DNA from: Clostridiales bacterium GWF2_38_85
GTDB taxonomy: Bacteria > Bacillota > Clostridia > Oscillospirales > CAG-382
DNA: 64,000 bases
Direction of reading: 5' to 3'
Assembly (NCBI GenBank): GCA_001797275.1
Contig: MGOY01000018.1
Location: forward strand, 1 to 64,000
A program made the position numbers and the translations under genes. Below the pieces are notes generated by a model. The model had not been told where the DNA came from and did no database searches. It worked only from the letters and a program-made list of their open reading frames with translations. Position 1 is the first letter of the stretch. Each line of letters begins with the position of its first letter. Below are positions 50,179-59,234 of this stretch, in pieces.

Positions 50179-52084
50179 TCCCAAGCAAACGCTGCTCCTT
50201 GCCGCGCTTGGTTTGATACCCGTGATTTGGCTGGGGCTGATAATAGCTCCAGCTATATCAGGTGGATTACCCGAAATTCTCCAAAACCTGACGACGGCTT
50301 TGAATAATCCGTTAAATATTCAATGGTGCGGGGACAGTGTAAAAACTGTCCTCTTATTTATTGCCGTTTATGGAATGAGTATCGGTATATATCTTTCTAC
50401 CAAGCGCAATTACCGCCGTCGCGAGGAACATGGTTCCGCAAAATGGGGCGAAGCGGCAACCATCAATAGGCGGTATAGGGATAAAACGTTTGCTGAAAAC
50501 AAACTGCTCACCCAAAACGTCCGCATGGGGTTCAATGTGAAAAAGCACAGGCGCAATCTGAATGTGTTGATTTGCGGCGGCTCCGGTTCGGGCAAAACGA
50601 GATTCTACGCCAAACCGAACGTCATGCAATGCAACTCGTCTATGGTTATACTCGACCCAAAAGGCGAAATTCTCCGTGATACAGGACACCTACTGGAAAG
50701 CAATGGCGCTCAAGTGAAGGTGTTGGACTTAATCAATATGGAAAAGTCTTATTGCTATAACCCCTTCGTCTATCTACACAGCGATACCGACGTACAGAAG
50801 CTCGTTACCAATCTATTTAAGGCGACCACCCCAAAGGGCAGCCAGTCACAAGACCCATTTTGGGACACTTCGGCTTCCATGCTTTTATCCGCACTTATCT
50901 TTTATTTGCGGCATGAAGCCCCGGAGGACGAGCAGAATTTCGGCATGGTGATGGAAATGCTCCGTGCCGCCGACACCAGAGAGGATGACGAGGACTTCCG
51001 TTCACCGCTGGATGATCTGTTTGATATTCTCGAATCGGAAGAACCTAACCACATCGCGGTGAAGTATTACAAACTCTATCGTAAGGGCAGCGGTAAGACA
51101 TTAAAGTCTATCCAAATCACCCTTGCCGCGAGATTAGAGAAGTTCAACCTTGAAGAAATGGAGAAGCTGACCGCTACAGACGAACTGGACATTGTGAAAA
51201 TGGGGACGGTGAAAACTGCGCTGTTTGTTATCATTCCTGACAGCGATACCAGCTTTAATTTTCTTGTCAGTATTCTCTACACGCAGCTATTCCAGACCTT
51301 GTTCTATCAAGCTGACCACGTTCATCGTGGAGCGTTGCCAACCCATGTTCACTTTATTATGGACGAATTTGCGAATGTTGCCTTGCCTGATGACTTTGAG
51401 AAAGATCTATCCACCATGCGTTCACGCGGTGTGTCAGTGTCGATTATCCTGCAAAACCTCGCACAACTTAAAGCTTTGTTTGAAAAAGCGTGGGAATCAA
51501 TCATTGGCAACTGCGACGAATTTCTCTATTTGGGCGGCAACGAGCAAAGTACCCACAAGTATGTTTCTGAGCTGCTCGGCAAGGAAACCATTGACACAAA
51601 CACCTTTGGGCATTCCAGCGGGCGAAACGGCAATTACAGCACGAACTTTCAAAACAGCGGGCGTGAACTCTTAACCCCGGACGAGGTTCGGATGTTGGAT
51701 AACCGTTACGCTCTTTTATTTATCCGTGGCGAAAGACCTGTGCAGGATGAAAAGTTTGATATTCTGCACCACCCCTGCGTTTCCAGCACTACGGATGGTC
51801 GCGGTCTGCCGTATGACCACGGCGAAGAAAATCGTTCCAACGGTATGTTGCAGTTTATACGGCTAACAACGCCACCTGAAAAGGAAACTGGAACGCCGGA
51901 AGAAATGGCATCCACCTATGTACTCTATTCCGAAACGGATTTAGAGAATTTATTTGATGAAAAGGAGAACCAAAACAATGAAAAGTCTCAAAAACAAGCT
52001 CCACAAGCTGTTCCACCCCGAAAGAAACCAAAGCCGCAAGAAGACCGAGGCGACAAGCCAGTTTATCCAGAACGGCGGCGTTAA
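50165..52084 (+). CDS. VirD4/TraG-type coupling protein
   Basis: 639 aa from a GTG. Two N-terminal membrane helices (LLLAALGLIPVIWLGLIIA and VLLFIAVYGMSIGIYLS) are followed by an ATPase: Walker A ICGGSGSGKTRF, VILDPKGEILRDTGHLL and Walker B HFIMDEFANVALPDDFE. It receives the relaxase-DNA complex and feeds it to the channel. The C-terminal tail is charged and overlaps the next gene by 107 bp in another frame. Confidence 0.93.
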   Translation: MRRDSPKQTLLLAALGLIPVIWLGLIIAPAISGGLPEILQNLTTALNNPLNIQWCGDSVKTVLLFIAVYGMSIGIYLSTKRNYRRREEHGSAKWGEAATINRRYRDKTFAENKLLTQNVRMGFNVKKHRRNLNVLICGGSGSGKTRFYAKPNVMQCNSSMVILDPKGEILRDTGHLLESNGAQVKVLDLINMEKSYCYNPFVYLHSDTDVQKLVTNLFKATTPKGSQSQDPFWDTSASMLLSALIFYLRHEAPEDEQNFGMVMEMLRAADTREDDEDFRSPLDDLFDILESEEPNHIAVKYYKLYRKGSGKTLKSIQITLAARLEKFNLEEMEKLTATDELDIVKMGTVKTALFVIIPDSDTSFNFLVSILYTQLFQTLFYQADHVHRGALPTHVHFIMDEFANVALPDDFEKDLSTMRSRGVSVSIILQNLAQLKALFEKAWESIIGNCDEFLYLGGNEQSTHKYVSELLGKETIDTNTFGHSSGRNGNYSTNFQNSGRELLTPDEVRMLDNRYALLFIRGERPVQDEKFDILHHPCVSSTTDGRGLPYDHGEENRSNGMLQFIRLTTPPEKETGTPEEMASTYVLYSETDLENLFDEKENQNNEKSQKQAPQAVPPRKKPKPQEDRGDKPVYPERRR

Positions 52085-52382
52085 GCGCGGTTTCCGCATT
52101 TATACTGTGACTGTGCTGGCTTTGACCATTATCCTTTCCTGCGGTATGACCGCCTTTGCCGCTACCGACGACCCTCTGACGGTTGTAAACAATCTGAGCG
52201 ACTTTATTTTCGGCTTGATTCGCGCAATCGGTATGATTTTGCTGGGGTTCGGCGTCGTACAAATCGGTCTGAGCCTGAAAAGCCACGACCCAAGCCAGCG
52301 AGCCAACGGCTTTCTGACCTTGGCTGGCGGTGTTGTCATTACCTTTGCTAAGGAAATTTTAACCCTTATCACAGGAGGTTAA
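51978..52382 (+). CDS. VirB2-like conjugative channel/pilin protein candidate
   Basis: 134 aa from the ATG at 51978 (AAAGGAGA upstream). A basic N-terminus (KNKLHKLFHPERNQSRKKTE) leads to a signal-like helix (VTVLALTIILSCGMTAFAA), a short loop and a second helix (IRAIGMILLGFGVVQIGLSL), then an amphipathic end with GGVVITFAKEILTLITGG. This two-helix layout is like VirB2/TrbC pilins of Gram-positive ICEs. The overlap with virD4 is long and both frames look coding. Exact family uncertain. Confidence 0.7.
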   Translation: MKSLKNKLHKLFHPERNQSRKKTEATSQFIQNGGVKRGFRIYTVTVLALTIILSCGMTAFAATDDPLTVVNNLSDFIFGLIRAIGMILLGFGVVQIGLSLKSHDPSQRANGFLTLAGGVVITFAKEILTLITGG

Positions 52383-52387
52383 TGACG

Positions 52388-52606
52388 ATGGACAACTATA
52401 TTTGTAAATGTGAATGTCACATCCATTCCCTCGACGGTGGGCTTGCGGAGGCGACCATCCTTGCAAAGACCGGTGATAACCAGTATTTGGCGCAATATGG
52501 TGATGTGAAATGCACCGCCATCTACAACCCATTTGTGGGTAAATATTTTGTCGATGATAAATACGGGATTGTGCGTGACAAAAAGCCAGTAAGCCGAGAA
52601 CGATGA
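52388..52606 (+). CDS. Small hypothetical ICE protein
   Basis: 72 aa. ATG at 52388 is preferred because GGAGG lies 9 nt upstream; an ATG at 52382 overlaps the previous stop. NYICKCECHIHSLDGGLAEATILAKTGDNQYLAQYGDVKCTAIYNPFVGKYFVDD is beta-rich, with a Cys/His cluster at the start that could bind a metal. No family recognised. Confidence 0.7.
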   Translation: MDNYICKCECHIHSLDGGLAEATILAKTGDNQYLAQYGDVKCTAIYNPFVGKYFVDDKYGIVRDKKPVSRER

Positions 52607-52620
52607 GGGTAAGAAATCAG

Positions 52621-52648
52621 GGGCAGGCTGTCCACCACAGCTTGCCCT
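52621..52648 (+). terminator. Stem-loop in the transfer operon
   Basis: GGGCAGGCTGT pairs with ACAGCTTGCCC (one G-U) around CCACC, followed by a TATCTTTT tail, 32 bp before the VirB6 gene. It may be a partial terminator or a processing site. Confidence 0.6.
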
Positions 52649-52679
52649 ATCTTTTCAAGGAAAGCGAGGTGGTCATTTA

Positions 52680-53510
52680 ATGAGTTGGGTTACAGATAAC
52701 CTTGTAAATGCGCTGGATACTTGGAACAGCAAATTAGCCGAGATGTGGCAGTTAATCACGCAATCCCCTGAAACCTTTAAGGGCGGGACGATTTGGAATG
52801 TAATTGTTAACATCCACGACGCAGTTAAAGGAATCGGGCTGGGATTGTTAGTTCTGTTCTTTGTTGTTGGTGTGGTCAAGACCTGCGGAAGCTTTGCAGA
52901 AGTGAAGAAGCCTGAACACGCCATAAAATTGTTCATACGGTTTATTCTTGCAAAAGCCGTCGTGACCTATGGGCTGGAACTGATGATAGCACTCTTTAAG
53001 ATAGTGCAGGGACTAATGTCTACCATCATGGCAGCATCGGGAATCGGCGGCGCAACACAGACCGTATTACCAGATAGTATCAGAACCGCAATCGACAACT
53101 GCGGTTTTTTTGAATCTATTCCTCTTTGGGCGGTGACTTTGATAGGCGGACTTTTTATCACGGTGCTTTCGTTCGTGATGATTATGAGCGTGTATGGGAG
53201 ATTTTTTAAGCTCTACCTCTACACCGCTATTGCCCCTGTTCCACTGTCCAGCTTTGCGGGAGAACCGAGTCAATCAGTTGGAAAATCGTTTATCAAAAGT
53301 TATTGTGCCGTCTGCTTAGAGGGCGCAATTATCGTGCTTGCCTGTATCATCTTTTCGCTGTTTGCGTCAAGCCCTCCGTCCGTTGACCCCAGTGCGGCGG
53401 CAGTAACACAGGTGTGGACGTATGTTGGGGAATTATGTTTCAACCTCTTGGTTCTGGTCGGCACGGTCAAAATGGCTGACCGCGTTGTTCGGGAACTCAT
53501 GGGGCTGTAA
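52680..53510 (+). CDS. VirB6/TrbL-like channel protein
   Basis: 276 aa with about six membrane helices, for example GLGLLVLFFVVGVVKTCGSF, WAVTLIGGLFITVLSFVMIMS and GAIIVLACIIFSLFAS. The central FFKLYLYTAIAPVPLSSFAGEPSQSVGKSFIKSYCAV segment is the diagnostic stretch of VirB6-like proteins of Firmicutes ICEs. It forms the membrane channel core. Confidence 0.9.
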   Translation: MSWVTDNLVNALDTWNSKLAEMWQLITQSPETFKGGTIWNVIVNIHDAVKGIGLGLLVLFFVVGVVKTCGSFAEVKKPEHAIKLFIRFILAKAVVTYGLELMIALFKIVQGLMSTIMAASGIGGATQTVLPDSIRTAIDNCGFFESIPLWAVTLIGGLFITVLSFVMIMSVYGRFFKLYLYTAIAPVPLSSFAGEPSQSVGKSFIKSYCAVCLEGAIIVLACIIFSLFASSPPSVDPSAAAVTQVWTYVGELCFNLLVLVGTVKMADRVVRELMGL

Positions 53511-53527
53511 AGAATGGAGGAATCAAA

Positions 53528-53866
53528 ATGGAGGTCAAAATCAACCGCGAAATACGCGATTATACCGAGAGTATGTTCTTCGGTTTGAGCTTGCGGCAAT
53601 TTATCTTTTCAGTCCTCTCCATCGTTGTCGCCGTAGGTATTTACTTTGGATTGAAAGACCATCTCGGCACAGAAACCGTGTCGTGGATGTGTATTGTGGG
53701 AGCTGCACCATTCGCCGCAATTGGCTTTATCAAGTACCACGCTATGACCGCTGAGCAGTTTGCTTGGGCATGGCTAAAATCCGAGTTCATCATGCCACGC
53801 AGATTAACTTTTGGTGCGGCGAACACTTACTACGAAACCATTAAAGGAGGGCTACACCTTGATTAA
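53528..53866 (+). CDS. PrgI/VirB3-like protein
   Basis: 112 aa. VKINREIRDYTESMFFGLSLRQFIFSVLSIVVAVGIYFG is the PrgI signature, two membrane helices follow each other, and the tail (QFAWAWLKSEFIMPRRLTF) precedes VirB4, as in all PrgI-VirB4 pairs. It docks VirB4 on the membrane. Confidence 0.93.
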   Translation: MEVKINREIRDYTESMFFGLSLRQFIFSVLSIVVAVGIYFGLKDHLGTETVSWMCIVGAAPFAAIGFIKYHAMTAEQFAWAWLKSEFIMPRRLTFGAANTYYETIKGGLHLD

Positions 53867-56210
53867 AACACTCAAAAACTTATTTAAGCAGGACAGGGAG
53901 CGGTTTTCAGTTCCTAAAACTGTACAGCAAGCTATACCGATTACCGCCGTCTATGAGGACGGCATTTTTCTTGTCGGTAAGAAATACAGCAGAACCTTTC
54001 GATTTGACGACATCAACTACGCCGTGGCTTCCAAAGAAGATAAAGAAGCCATGTTTTTGGAGTACAGCGAATTGTTAAACTCTCTCGACAGCGGTGCGAC
54101 CACAAAAATCACCATCAATAACCGTCGTATCAACAAGAGTGACTTTGAAAAAACCATTCTGATTCCGTTCTGTGAGGACAGTCTGGACATCTACCGTAAG
54201 GAGTACAATCAAATGTTGCTCGATAAGATTCAGGGCGGCAATGGGATTGTTCAAGAGAAATATATCACGGTAAGTGTAGCGAAAAAAGATGTCGAGGAAG
54301 CGAGGTCGTACTTCGCCCGCATCGGCACAGATTTGATTACCCACTTCAACCGTTTGGGTTCGGTTTGCGTAGAACTGGATGCAACCGACCGCCTGCGTAT
54401 CTTCCACGACTTCTACCGCGTAGGCGAAGAAACCAACTTTCGTTTTGATCTCTCCGAAACCATGCGTAAAGGTCACGATTTTAGAGATTTCATTTGCCCT
54501 GATACGTTGGAATACGAGCGTGACTGCTTCCGAGTCGGCGACAAATGGGGGCGCGTTCTGTTCCTTCGCGAGTATGCTTCTTTTATCAAGGATAGTATGG
54601 TCAGTGAGCTTTGTGACCTCAATCGCAACATGATGTTTTCCGCTGACATTATCCCTGTGCCAACCGACGAAGCGGTGCGCGAGGTAGAAAACCGCCTTTT
54701 AGGGGTAGAAACAAACATCACCAATTGGCAAAGAAAACAAAATCAGAACAACAATTTTTCTGCTGTCATTCCCTATGACATGGAGCAGCAACGAAAAGAA
54801 AGCAAGGAGTTTTTGGACGACCTCACAACTCGCGACCAGCGCATGATGTTCGCTGTGGTCACGCTCGTTCACATTGCCGACAGCCGTGACCAGCTTGACA
54901 GCGATACTGAAGCACTTTTGACTACCGCCCGTAAGCACCTCTGTCAATTCGCGGCGCTTAAATATCAGCAACAGGACGGCTTGAATACCGTTCTACCCTT
55001 TGGACTGAGGAAGATTAACGCTCTGCGAACACTTACGACTGAGAGCCTTGCAGTGCTGATACCTTTCAGAGCGCAGGAAATTAATCATAGTGGCGGCGTG
55101 TATCAGGGCGTAAATGTTATCAGCAAGAACCCAATATTCGTAAACCGCCTGAATCTATTGAACGGCAATGGGTTCATTTTCGGCGTTCCCGGTTCGGGCA
55201 AGTCCATGACCGCTAAGCGTGAAATCTCCAACATTATGCTGGCGAATCCCAATGCCGACATTATCATCATTGACCCTGAACGCGAGTATTCGCCCTTGGT
55301 CAACGCTTTCGGCGGTGAGGTAATTAAGATTTCCGCAACAAGCGGCAATCACATTAACACAATGGATATGAACGAGGCATACGGTGACGGCGCAAACCCT
55401 GTTATCCTCAAATCCGAGTTTATTCTGTCACTCTGCGAACAGCTTATCGGCGGAACAAATCTCGGTGCAAAACAGAAATCCCTTATCGACCGCTGTACGG
55501 CGAATGTCTACAAGGAATATATGCAACGAGGGTACAAAGGTAAAGTGCCGACCCTGCGGGACTTCCGTGAGGAACTGATGAAACAGAAAGAGCCAGAAGC
55601 AAAAGAAATCGCGCTTGCTATTGAGCTTTTCACAGACGGTTCGCTCAACACATTCGCCAAGGAAACCAATGTGGATGTGAATAACCGCTTGATTTGCTAT
55701 GACATTCTCGACTTAGGCAAGCAACTTCAGCCAATTGGTATGCTTGTGGTATTGGACAACATTCTCAACCGAATCACCGCAAACCGTGCCAAAGGTCGCA
55801 ACACCTTCATCTTTATTGATGAAATCTATCTCCTTTTTGCTCACGAGTACAGTGCAAACTTCTTGTTCACCTTGTGGAAACGTGTCCGCAAATACGGTGC
55901 ATTTTGTACTGGCATTACGCAGAATGTGGAAGATATGCTGAGAAGCCCTACTGCCCGGACAATGCTGGCAAACTCTGAGTTTATTATCATGCTCAATCAG
56001 GCGAGTACGGATAGACTGGAACTTGCCAAGCTGCTAAATATCTCTGACTTGCAGATGAGCTATATCACCAATGTGGATGCTGGCAACGGCTTAATCAAGG
56101 TCGGCTCAGCTCTCGTACCATTTACCGACAGGCAACCCCGAAATTCTCTCTACCGCCTGATGACGACTAAACCCAGCGAGATCAAGCCGTGCGGCGAGCA
56201 GGCAGAATGA
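53859..56210 (+). CDS. VirB4/TraE-type conjugation ATPase
   Basis: 783 aa from a TTG at 53859 with AAAGGAGG upstream; the track start lies inside prgI. Walker A FGVPGSGKSMTAKREI, Walker B DIIIIDPEREYSPL and NTFIFIDEIYLLFA belong to the VirB4 ATPase, preceded by the usual 400-residue N-terminal part. It powers assembly of the channel. Translation is coupled to prgI by the 8-bp overlap. Confidence 0.93.
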   Translation: MIKTLKNLFKQDRERFSVPKTVQQAIPITAVYEDGIFLVGKKYSRTFRFDDINYAVASKEDKEAMFLEYSELLNSLDSGATTKITINNRRINKSDFEKTILIPFCEDSLDIYRKEYNQMLLDKIQGGNGIVQEKYITVSVAKKDVEEARSYFARIGTDLITHFNRLGSVCVELDATDRLRIFHDFYRVGEETNFRFDLSETMRKGHDFRDFICPDTLEYERDCFRVGDKWGRVLFLREYASFIKDSMVSELCDLNRNMMFSADIIPVPTDEAVREVENRLLGVETNITNWQRKQNQNNNFSAVIPYDMEQQRKESKEFLDDLTTRDQRMMFAVVTLVHIADSRDQLDSDTEALLTTARKHLCQFAALKYQQQDGLNTVLPFGLRKINALRTLTTESLAVLIPFRAQEINHSGGVYQGVNVISKNPIFVNRLNLLNGNGFIFGVPGSGKSMTAKREISNIMLANPNADIIIIDPEREYSPLVNAFGGEVIKISATSGNHINTMDMNEAYGDGANPVILKSEFILSLCEQLIGGTNLGAKQKSLIDRCTANVYKEYMQRGYKGKVPTLRDFREELMKQKEPEAKEIALAIELFTDGSLNTFAKETNVDVNNRLICYDILDLGKQLQPIGMLVVLDNILNRITANRAKGRNTFIFIDEIYLLFAHEYSANFLFTLWKRVRKYGAFCTGITQNVEDMLRSPTARTMLANSEFIIMLNQASTDRLELAKLLNISDLQMSYITNVDAGNGLIKVGSALVPFTDRQPRNSLYRLMTTKPSEIKPCGEQAE

Positions 56211-56287
56211 TGAAAAAGGAATTGAGAATTACGGTGTCGGTTAATCGCCTGCTGGTTGTCGCAAAACGAATATCTCCGTCAAATTAG
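56207..56287 (+). CDS. Possible 26-aa coupled peptide after VirB4
   Basis: ATGATGAAAAAGGAATTG overlaps the VirB4 stop (AATGATG) and reads MMKKELRITVSVNRLLVVAKRISPSN. Its stop lies in the loop of the hairpin at 56271. It could be a leader peptide or a remnant; evidence is limited to the coupling and the clean stop. Confidence 0.35.
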   Translation: MMKKELRITVSVNRLLVVAKRISPSN

Positions 56288-56305
56288 CTTGATTTGACGG
56301 AGATA
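56271..56305 (+). terminator. 14-bp perfect hairpin before the CHAP gene
   Basis: TATCTCCGTCAAAT and ATTTGACGGAGATA flank a 7-nt loop. There is no U-run, so it may attenuate or protect the message and not end it. Confidence 0.7.
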
Positions 56306-56328
56306 AATTTCTGATTAAGGAGGTGAAA

Positions 56329-58191
56329 ATGCCTATGGGCAACCAAATTAAAACCAAAACCACCGTCAAGGACATCAAAGCTCTCGATAAAGCCGCTAAT
56401 CTCGGCGGTCATATGAAAAACGCCTTTGTTCGCTCCAAAGAAGTTGCTCTGTCTGCTGACAGACAAGCCGAAGGCACACAGCAGACCACGCAAGATAATC
56501 ACGAAAGCTACGCGACCGATAAGATGTCGGGCGGGATGAAATCAACGGCACAGGAAGCGGCGCATCACTTCAAAAATCCGCAGAAAAATGTGACAGAGAA
56601 CGTCAATAAGGCAAAGGAGCAGTTCCAAAAAGCACGTCAACAAATGCCGAAAGCCAGAAAAGAAGCGGCAGAAAAAGCAAAACAGACCGCCGAAAACGCC
56701 AAAACTACCGCCGACAAGCTCGGTAAAACCGCTGACCAAGCCAAGAAAACGGCGCAGGAAGCACAAAAATCGGTCAGTCAGGCAAAACAGACGTTTCAGC
56801 AGACCCGACAAGCAGGACGGCAGACCCTTCATACGGCGAAGCAGTCCGTTAGAACAGGTCAACAAGCCGAAAGGACAATTAAGACAACTTCTAAGACTGC
56901 AAAATCCACAGCAAAAGGCACAATCAAGACGGTGAAGAAATCAGTCAAAACAGCTGAACGCACGGCTAAAACCACAGTCAAGACCGCCAAGCAGACGGCA
57001 AAAGCGGCGCAAAAATCCGCACAAGCGGCAGCTAAAGCAGCAAAGATTGCAGCACAGGTTTCAAAAGCAGCGGCAAAAGCAGCGGTTCAAGCCGCCAAAG
57101 TAGCTGCAAAGGCTGTAGTTGCAATGGTGAAAGCCGCTATCGCCGCTATTAAAGGGCTTGTCGCTCTTATCGCGGCTGGAGGTTGGATTGCCGTGATAAT
57201 TATCATCGTAATTTGCTTGATTGGGCTTCTTGTCGGCTCGGTCTTTGGAATCTTTTTTAGCGGTGAAGACAGCGGAAACGGCTACACCATGCCGATGGCG
57301 ATTGCCGAAATCAATCAGGATTATTCAAATAAGCTCACCGAGATACGAAACAGCAACGCGCATGACGAGGTACAGATGTCTGGCACTCGCGCCGAATGGA
57401 AAGAGATTTTAGCAGTGTATGCCGTCAAAACTAACTCCGACCCCGACAATCCCACCGACGTTGCCACGATGGACGATAATAAAAAAGAGCTTTTGCGAAC
57501 CGTCTTTTGGGATATGAATACCCTCGCCAACCGCACCGAGAGAAAAACGGTCACAGAAGTAACTGTTGTCGCCGACGGCGAGAACTTTATCTCTACCGAA
57601 ACAACTGTCACCAAGACCATTCTATATATCACAGTATCTCATAAGACTGCCGATGAAATGGCGGTTCAGTATGGCTTTAACGACAGCCAAAAGGCGCAGC
57701 TTGTTGAACTTTTGAACGACCAATATGCCGATATGTGGACGGCGGTTCTTTATGGAATCCACAACGGCAGCGGCGATATTGTAGCGGTAGCTGTTTCCCA
57801 GCTTGGCAATGTGAACGGCGATCCATATTGGAGTTGGTACGGTTTTGACAGTCGCGTGGAATGGTGTGCTACCTTTGTCAGTTGGTGTGCAAATGAGTGC
57901 GGATATATCGATGCAGGGATTATCCCGAAGTTTGCCGCCTGCCAGTCACAGGGTATTTCTTGGTTCAAAGACCGTGGACTGTGGCAGGAACCCAGTTATA
58001 TTCCCGCCATCGGCGACATCATATTCTTCGACTGGGAACCAGACGGAAGCACAGACCATGTGGGCATCGTGGAGTCCGTTGAGGGAGAGATTGTCCACAC
58101 CATTGAGGGTAACACGACCAATTCTGTGGCACGGCGCAGTTATCGGCTGGATAGCATGAATATCTGCGGATATGGTACGCCGTTGTATTGA
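56329..58191 (+). CDS. Conjugation-associated CHAP peptidoglycan hydrolase
   Basis: 620 aa from the ATG at 56329 behind AAGGAGG. Residues about 90-280 are an Ala/Lys/Thr-rich coiled coil with repeats of the type KTAKQTAKAAQKSAQ. A membrane helix (GWIAVIIIIVICLIGLLVGSVFG) follows at about 285-310. The C-terminal 140 residues form a CHAP domain: WCATFVSWCANECGY with the catalytic Cys and DHVGIVESVEGEIVHTIEGN with the His. It opens the cell wall for the transfer channel. Last gene of the transfer operon in view. Confidence 0.9.
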   Translation: MPMGNQIKTKTTVKDIKALDKAANLGGHMKNAFVRSKEVALSADRQAEGTQQTTQDNHESYATDKMSGGMKSTAQEAAHHFKNPQKNVTENVNKAKEQFQKARQQMPKARKEAAEKAKQTAENAKTTADKLGKTADQAKKTAQEAQKSVSQAKQTFQQTRQAGRQTLHTAKQSVRTGQQAERTIKTTSKTAKSTAKGTIKTVKKSVKTAERTAKTTVKTAKQTAKAAQKSAQAAAKAAKIAAQVSKAAAKAAVQAAKVAAKAVVAMVKAAIAAIKGLVALIAAGGWIAVIIIIVICLIGLLVGSVFGIFFSGEDSGNGYTMPMAIAEINQDYSNKLTEIRNSNAHDEVQMSGTRAEWKEILAVYAVKTNSDPDNPTDVATMDDNKKELLRTVFWDMNTLANRTERKTVTEVTVVADGENFISTETTVTKTILYITVSHKTADEMAVQYGFNDSQKAQLVELLNDQYADMWTAVLYGIHNGSGDIVAVAVSQLGNVNGDPYWSWYGFDSRVEWCATFVSWCANECGYIDAGIIPKFAACQSQGISWFKDRGLWQEPSYIPAIGDIIFFDWEPDGSTDHVGIVESVEGEIVHTIEGNTTNSVARRSYRLDSMNICGYGTPLY

Positions 58192-58204
58192 TGGCGTTAG
58201 TCGC

Positions 58205-58226
58205 AGAGCGACAGCGCTGTCGCTCT
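58205..58226. terminator. 22-bp palindrome ending the transfer module
   Basis: AGAGCGACAGCGCTGTCGCTCT is a perfect palindrome 13 bp after the CHAP stop codon. No U-run. It separates the transfer genes from the BREX cargo. Confidence 0.6.
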
Positions 58227-58327
58227 ACATAAACGAGCTTTTTCAAAATTACTCAAAACTTCAGCGGTCAAGGATTGATTTATTCTTTGAGTTCTCCAAT
58301 TAAATTTCGGACATTTATCATCTCATC

Positions 58328-58356
58328 TTGCTTTTTAACGAGATTTATGGTATGCT
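58328..58356 (+). promoter_or_regulatory. Promoter of the BREX operon
   Basis: TTGCTT (58328-58333), 17-bp spacer and TATGCT (58351-58356) with an extended TGG element just before it, 44 bp ahead of the XRE gene. Confidence 0.6.
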
Positions 58357-58399
58357 AACATTTAGTATTGTGCGTATCGCTTGGAAAGGTGTGCTAAAC

Positions 58400-58615
58400 A
58401 TGATTTATAGCTACAATAAACTTTGGAAGCTCTTGATCGACAAAAAGATGAAAAAGAAAGATCTTATGGCTGTTACTGACATAAATGCTTCCACAATGGC
58501 GAAAATGGGAAAGGACTTACCTGTCAGTATGGAAGTCCTTGGTCGTATCTGTAAAGCGTTAAACTGTGATGTGGGAGACATCGTTGAGATGATTCCTGAA
58601 ATTGACAAGCAATAA
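58400..58615 (+). CDS. XRE/Cro-type regulator of the BREX operon
   Basis: 71 aa from the ATG at 58400 (AAAGGTG upstream); the track start adds 24 non-conserved residues. LWKLLIDKKMKKKDLMAVTDINASTMAKMGKDLPVSMEVLGRICKALNCDVGDIVEM is a single HTH of the short Cro/YozG type. It lies 13 bp before brxA in the same transcript, so it probably times or limits BREX expression after transfer, like restriction-system C proteins (inference). Known BREX regulators of the WYL type are absent here. Confidence 0.88.
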   Translation: MIYSYNKLWKLLIDKKMKKKDLMAVTDINASTMAKMGKDLPVSMEVLGRICKALNCDVGDIVEMIPEIDKQ

Positions 58616-58628
58616 AGGAGTGTTTAAT

Positions 58629-59234
58629 ATGGCTGCAAAGCTTAAATATTCAAGCGGTATTAAAGACTTCCCGCTTTTATATCTCGAAATGAAAAAGACT
58701 GCACAGCTTCTGTTGGAGGGCAAAACAGATGCTGAAATATTATCATTGTCCACAGTGCAAAACATTTTTCAGCTGGACAAAGAAAAACGCAGAAAATCCA
58801 TGCCTTATAAAACTCTGACGCGGTTGCACGAACTTTCGGTTGAACTTATTGCTGTTATAGCACATGGCAGTGATGAAAACGCACGATTGATCAGTTTTTA
58901 CGGGTTAGTTAAAACTGACATTCTTCTTTTTGAATTTATGCGCGACGTGTTCCACGATAAATATCTTTCAGGGCAAACGATAATTGCTGATAGCGACTTC
59001 ATCGTTTTTCTTAATTGCAAAGCGAATGAAAGTGAATATATAGCTGGGTGGAAACCCGAAATGTTAAGGCAAATTAAAAATACTTATAAAAAGGTATTGT
59101 GCGAAGCTGGACTTGCCAAACGGCAGGGCGAGGAAATCCTTGTCATTAAGCCGCTTATGAATAACGAGCTAAAAGGCATGTTTGCACGGGGCGATGTTTT
59201 CGCAGAAACTATGTTATTGGAGGTTGGGCAATGA
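58629..59234 (+). CDS. brxA: BREX protein BrxA (DUF1819)
   Basis: 201 aa from the ATG at 58629 (AAGGAG upstream). It opens LKYSSGIKDFPLLYLEMKKTAQLLLEGK, and RLHELSVELIAVIAHGSDENARLISFYGLVKTDILLFEFMRDV is typical of the DUF1819 fold. BrxA is a small DNA-binding core member of BREX. It overlaps brxB by 4 bp (ATGA). Confidence 0.88.
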   Translation: MAAKLKYSSGIKDFPLLYLEMKKTAQLLLEGKTDAEILSLSTVQNIFQLDKEKRRKSMPYKTLTRLHELSVELIAVIAHGSDENARLISFYGLVKTDILLFEFMRDVFHDKYLSGQTIIADSDFIVFLNCKANESEYIAGWKPEMLRQIKNTYKKVLCEAGLAKRQGEEILVIKPLMNNELKGMFARGDVFAETMLLEVGQ

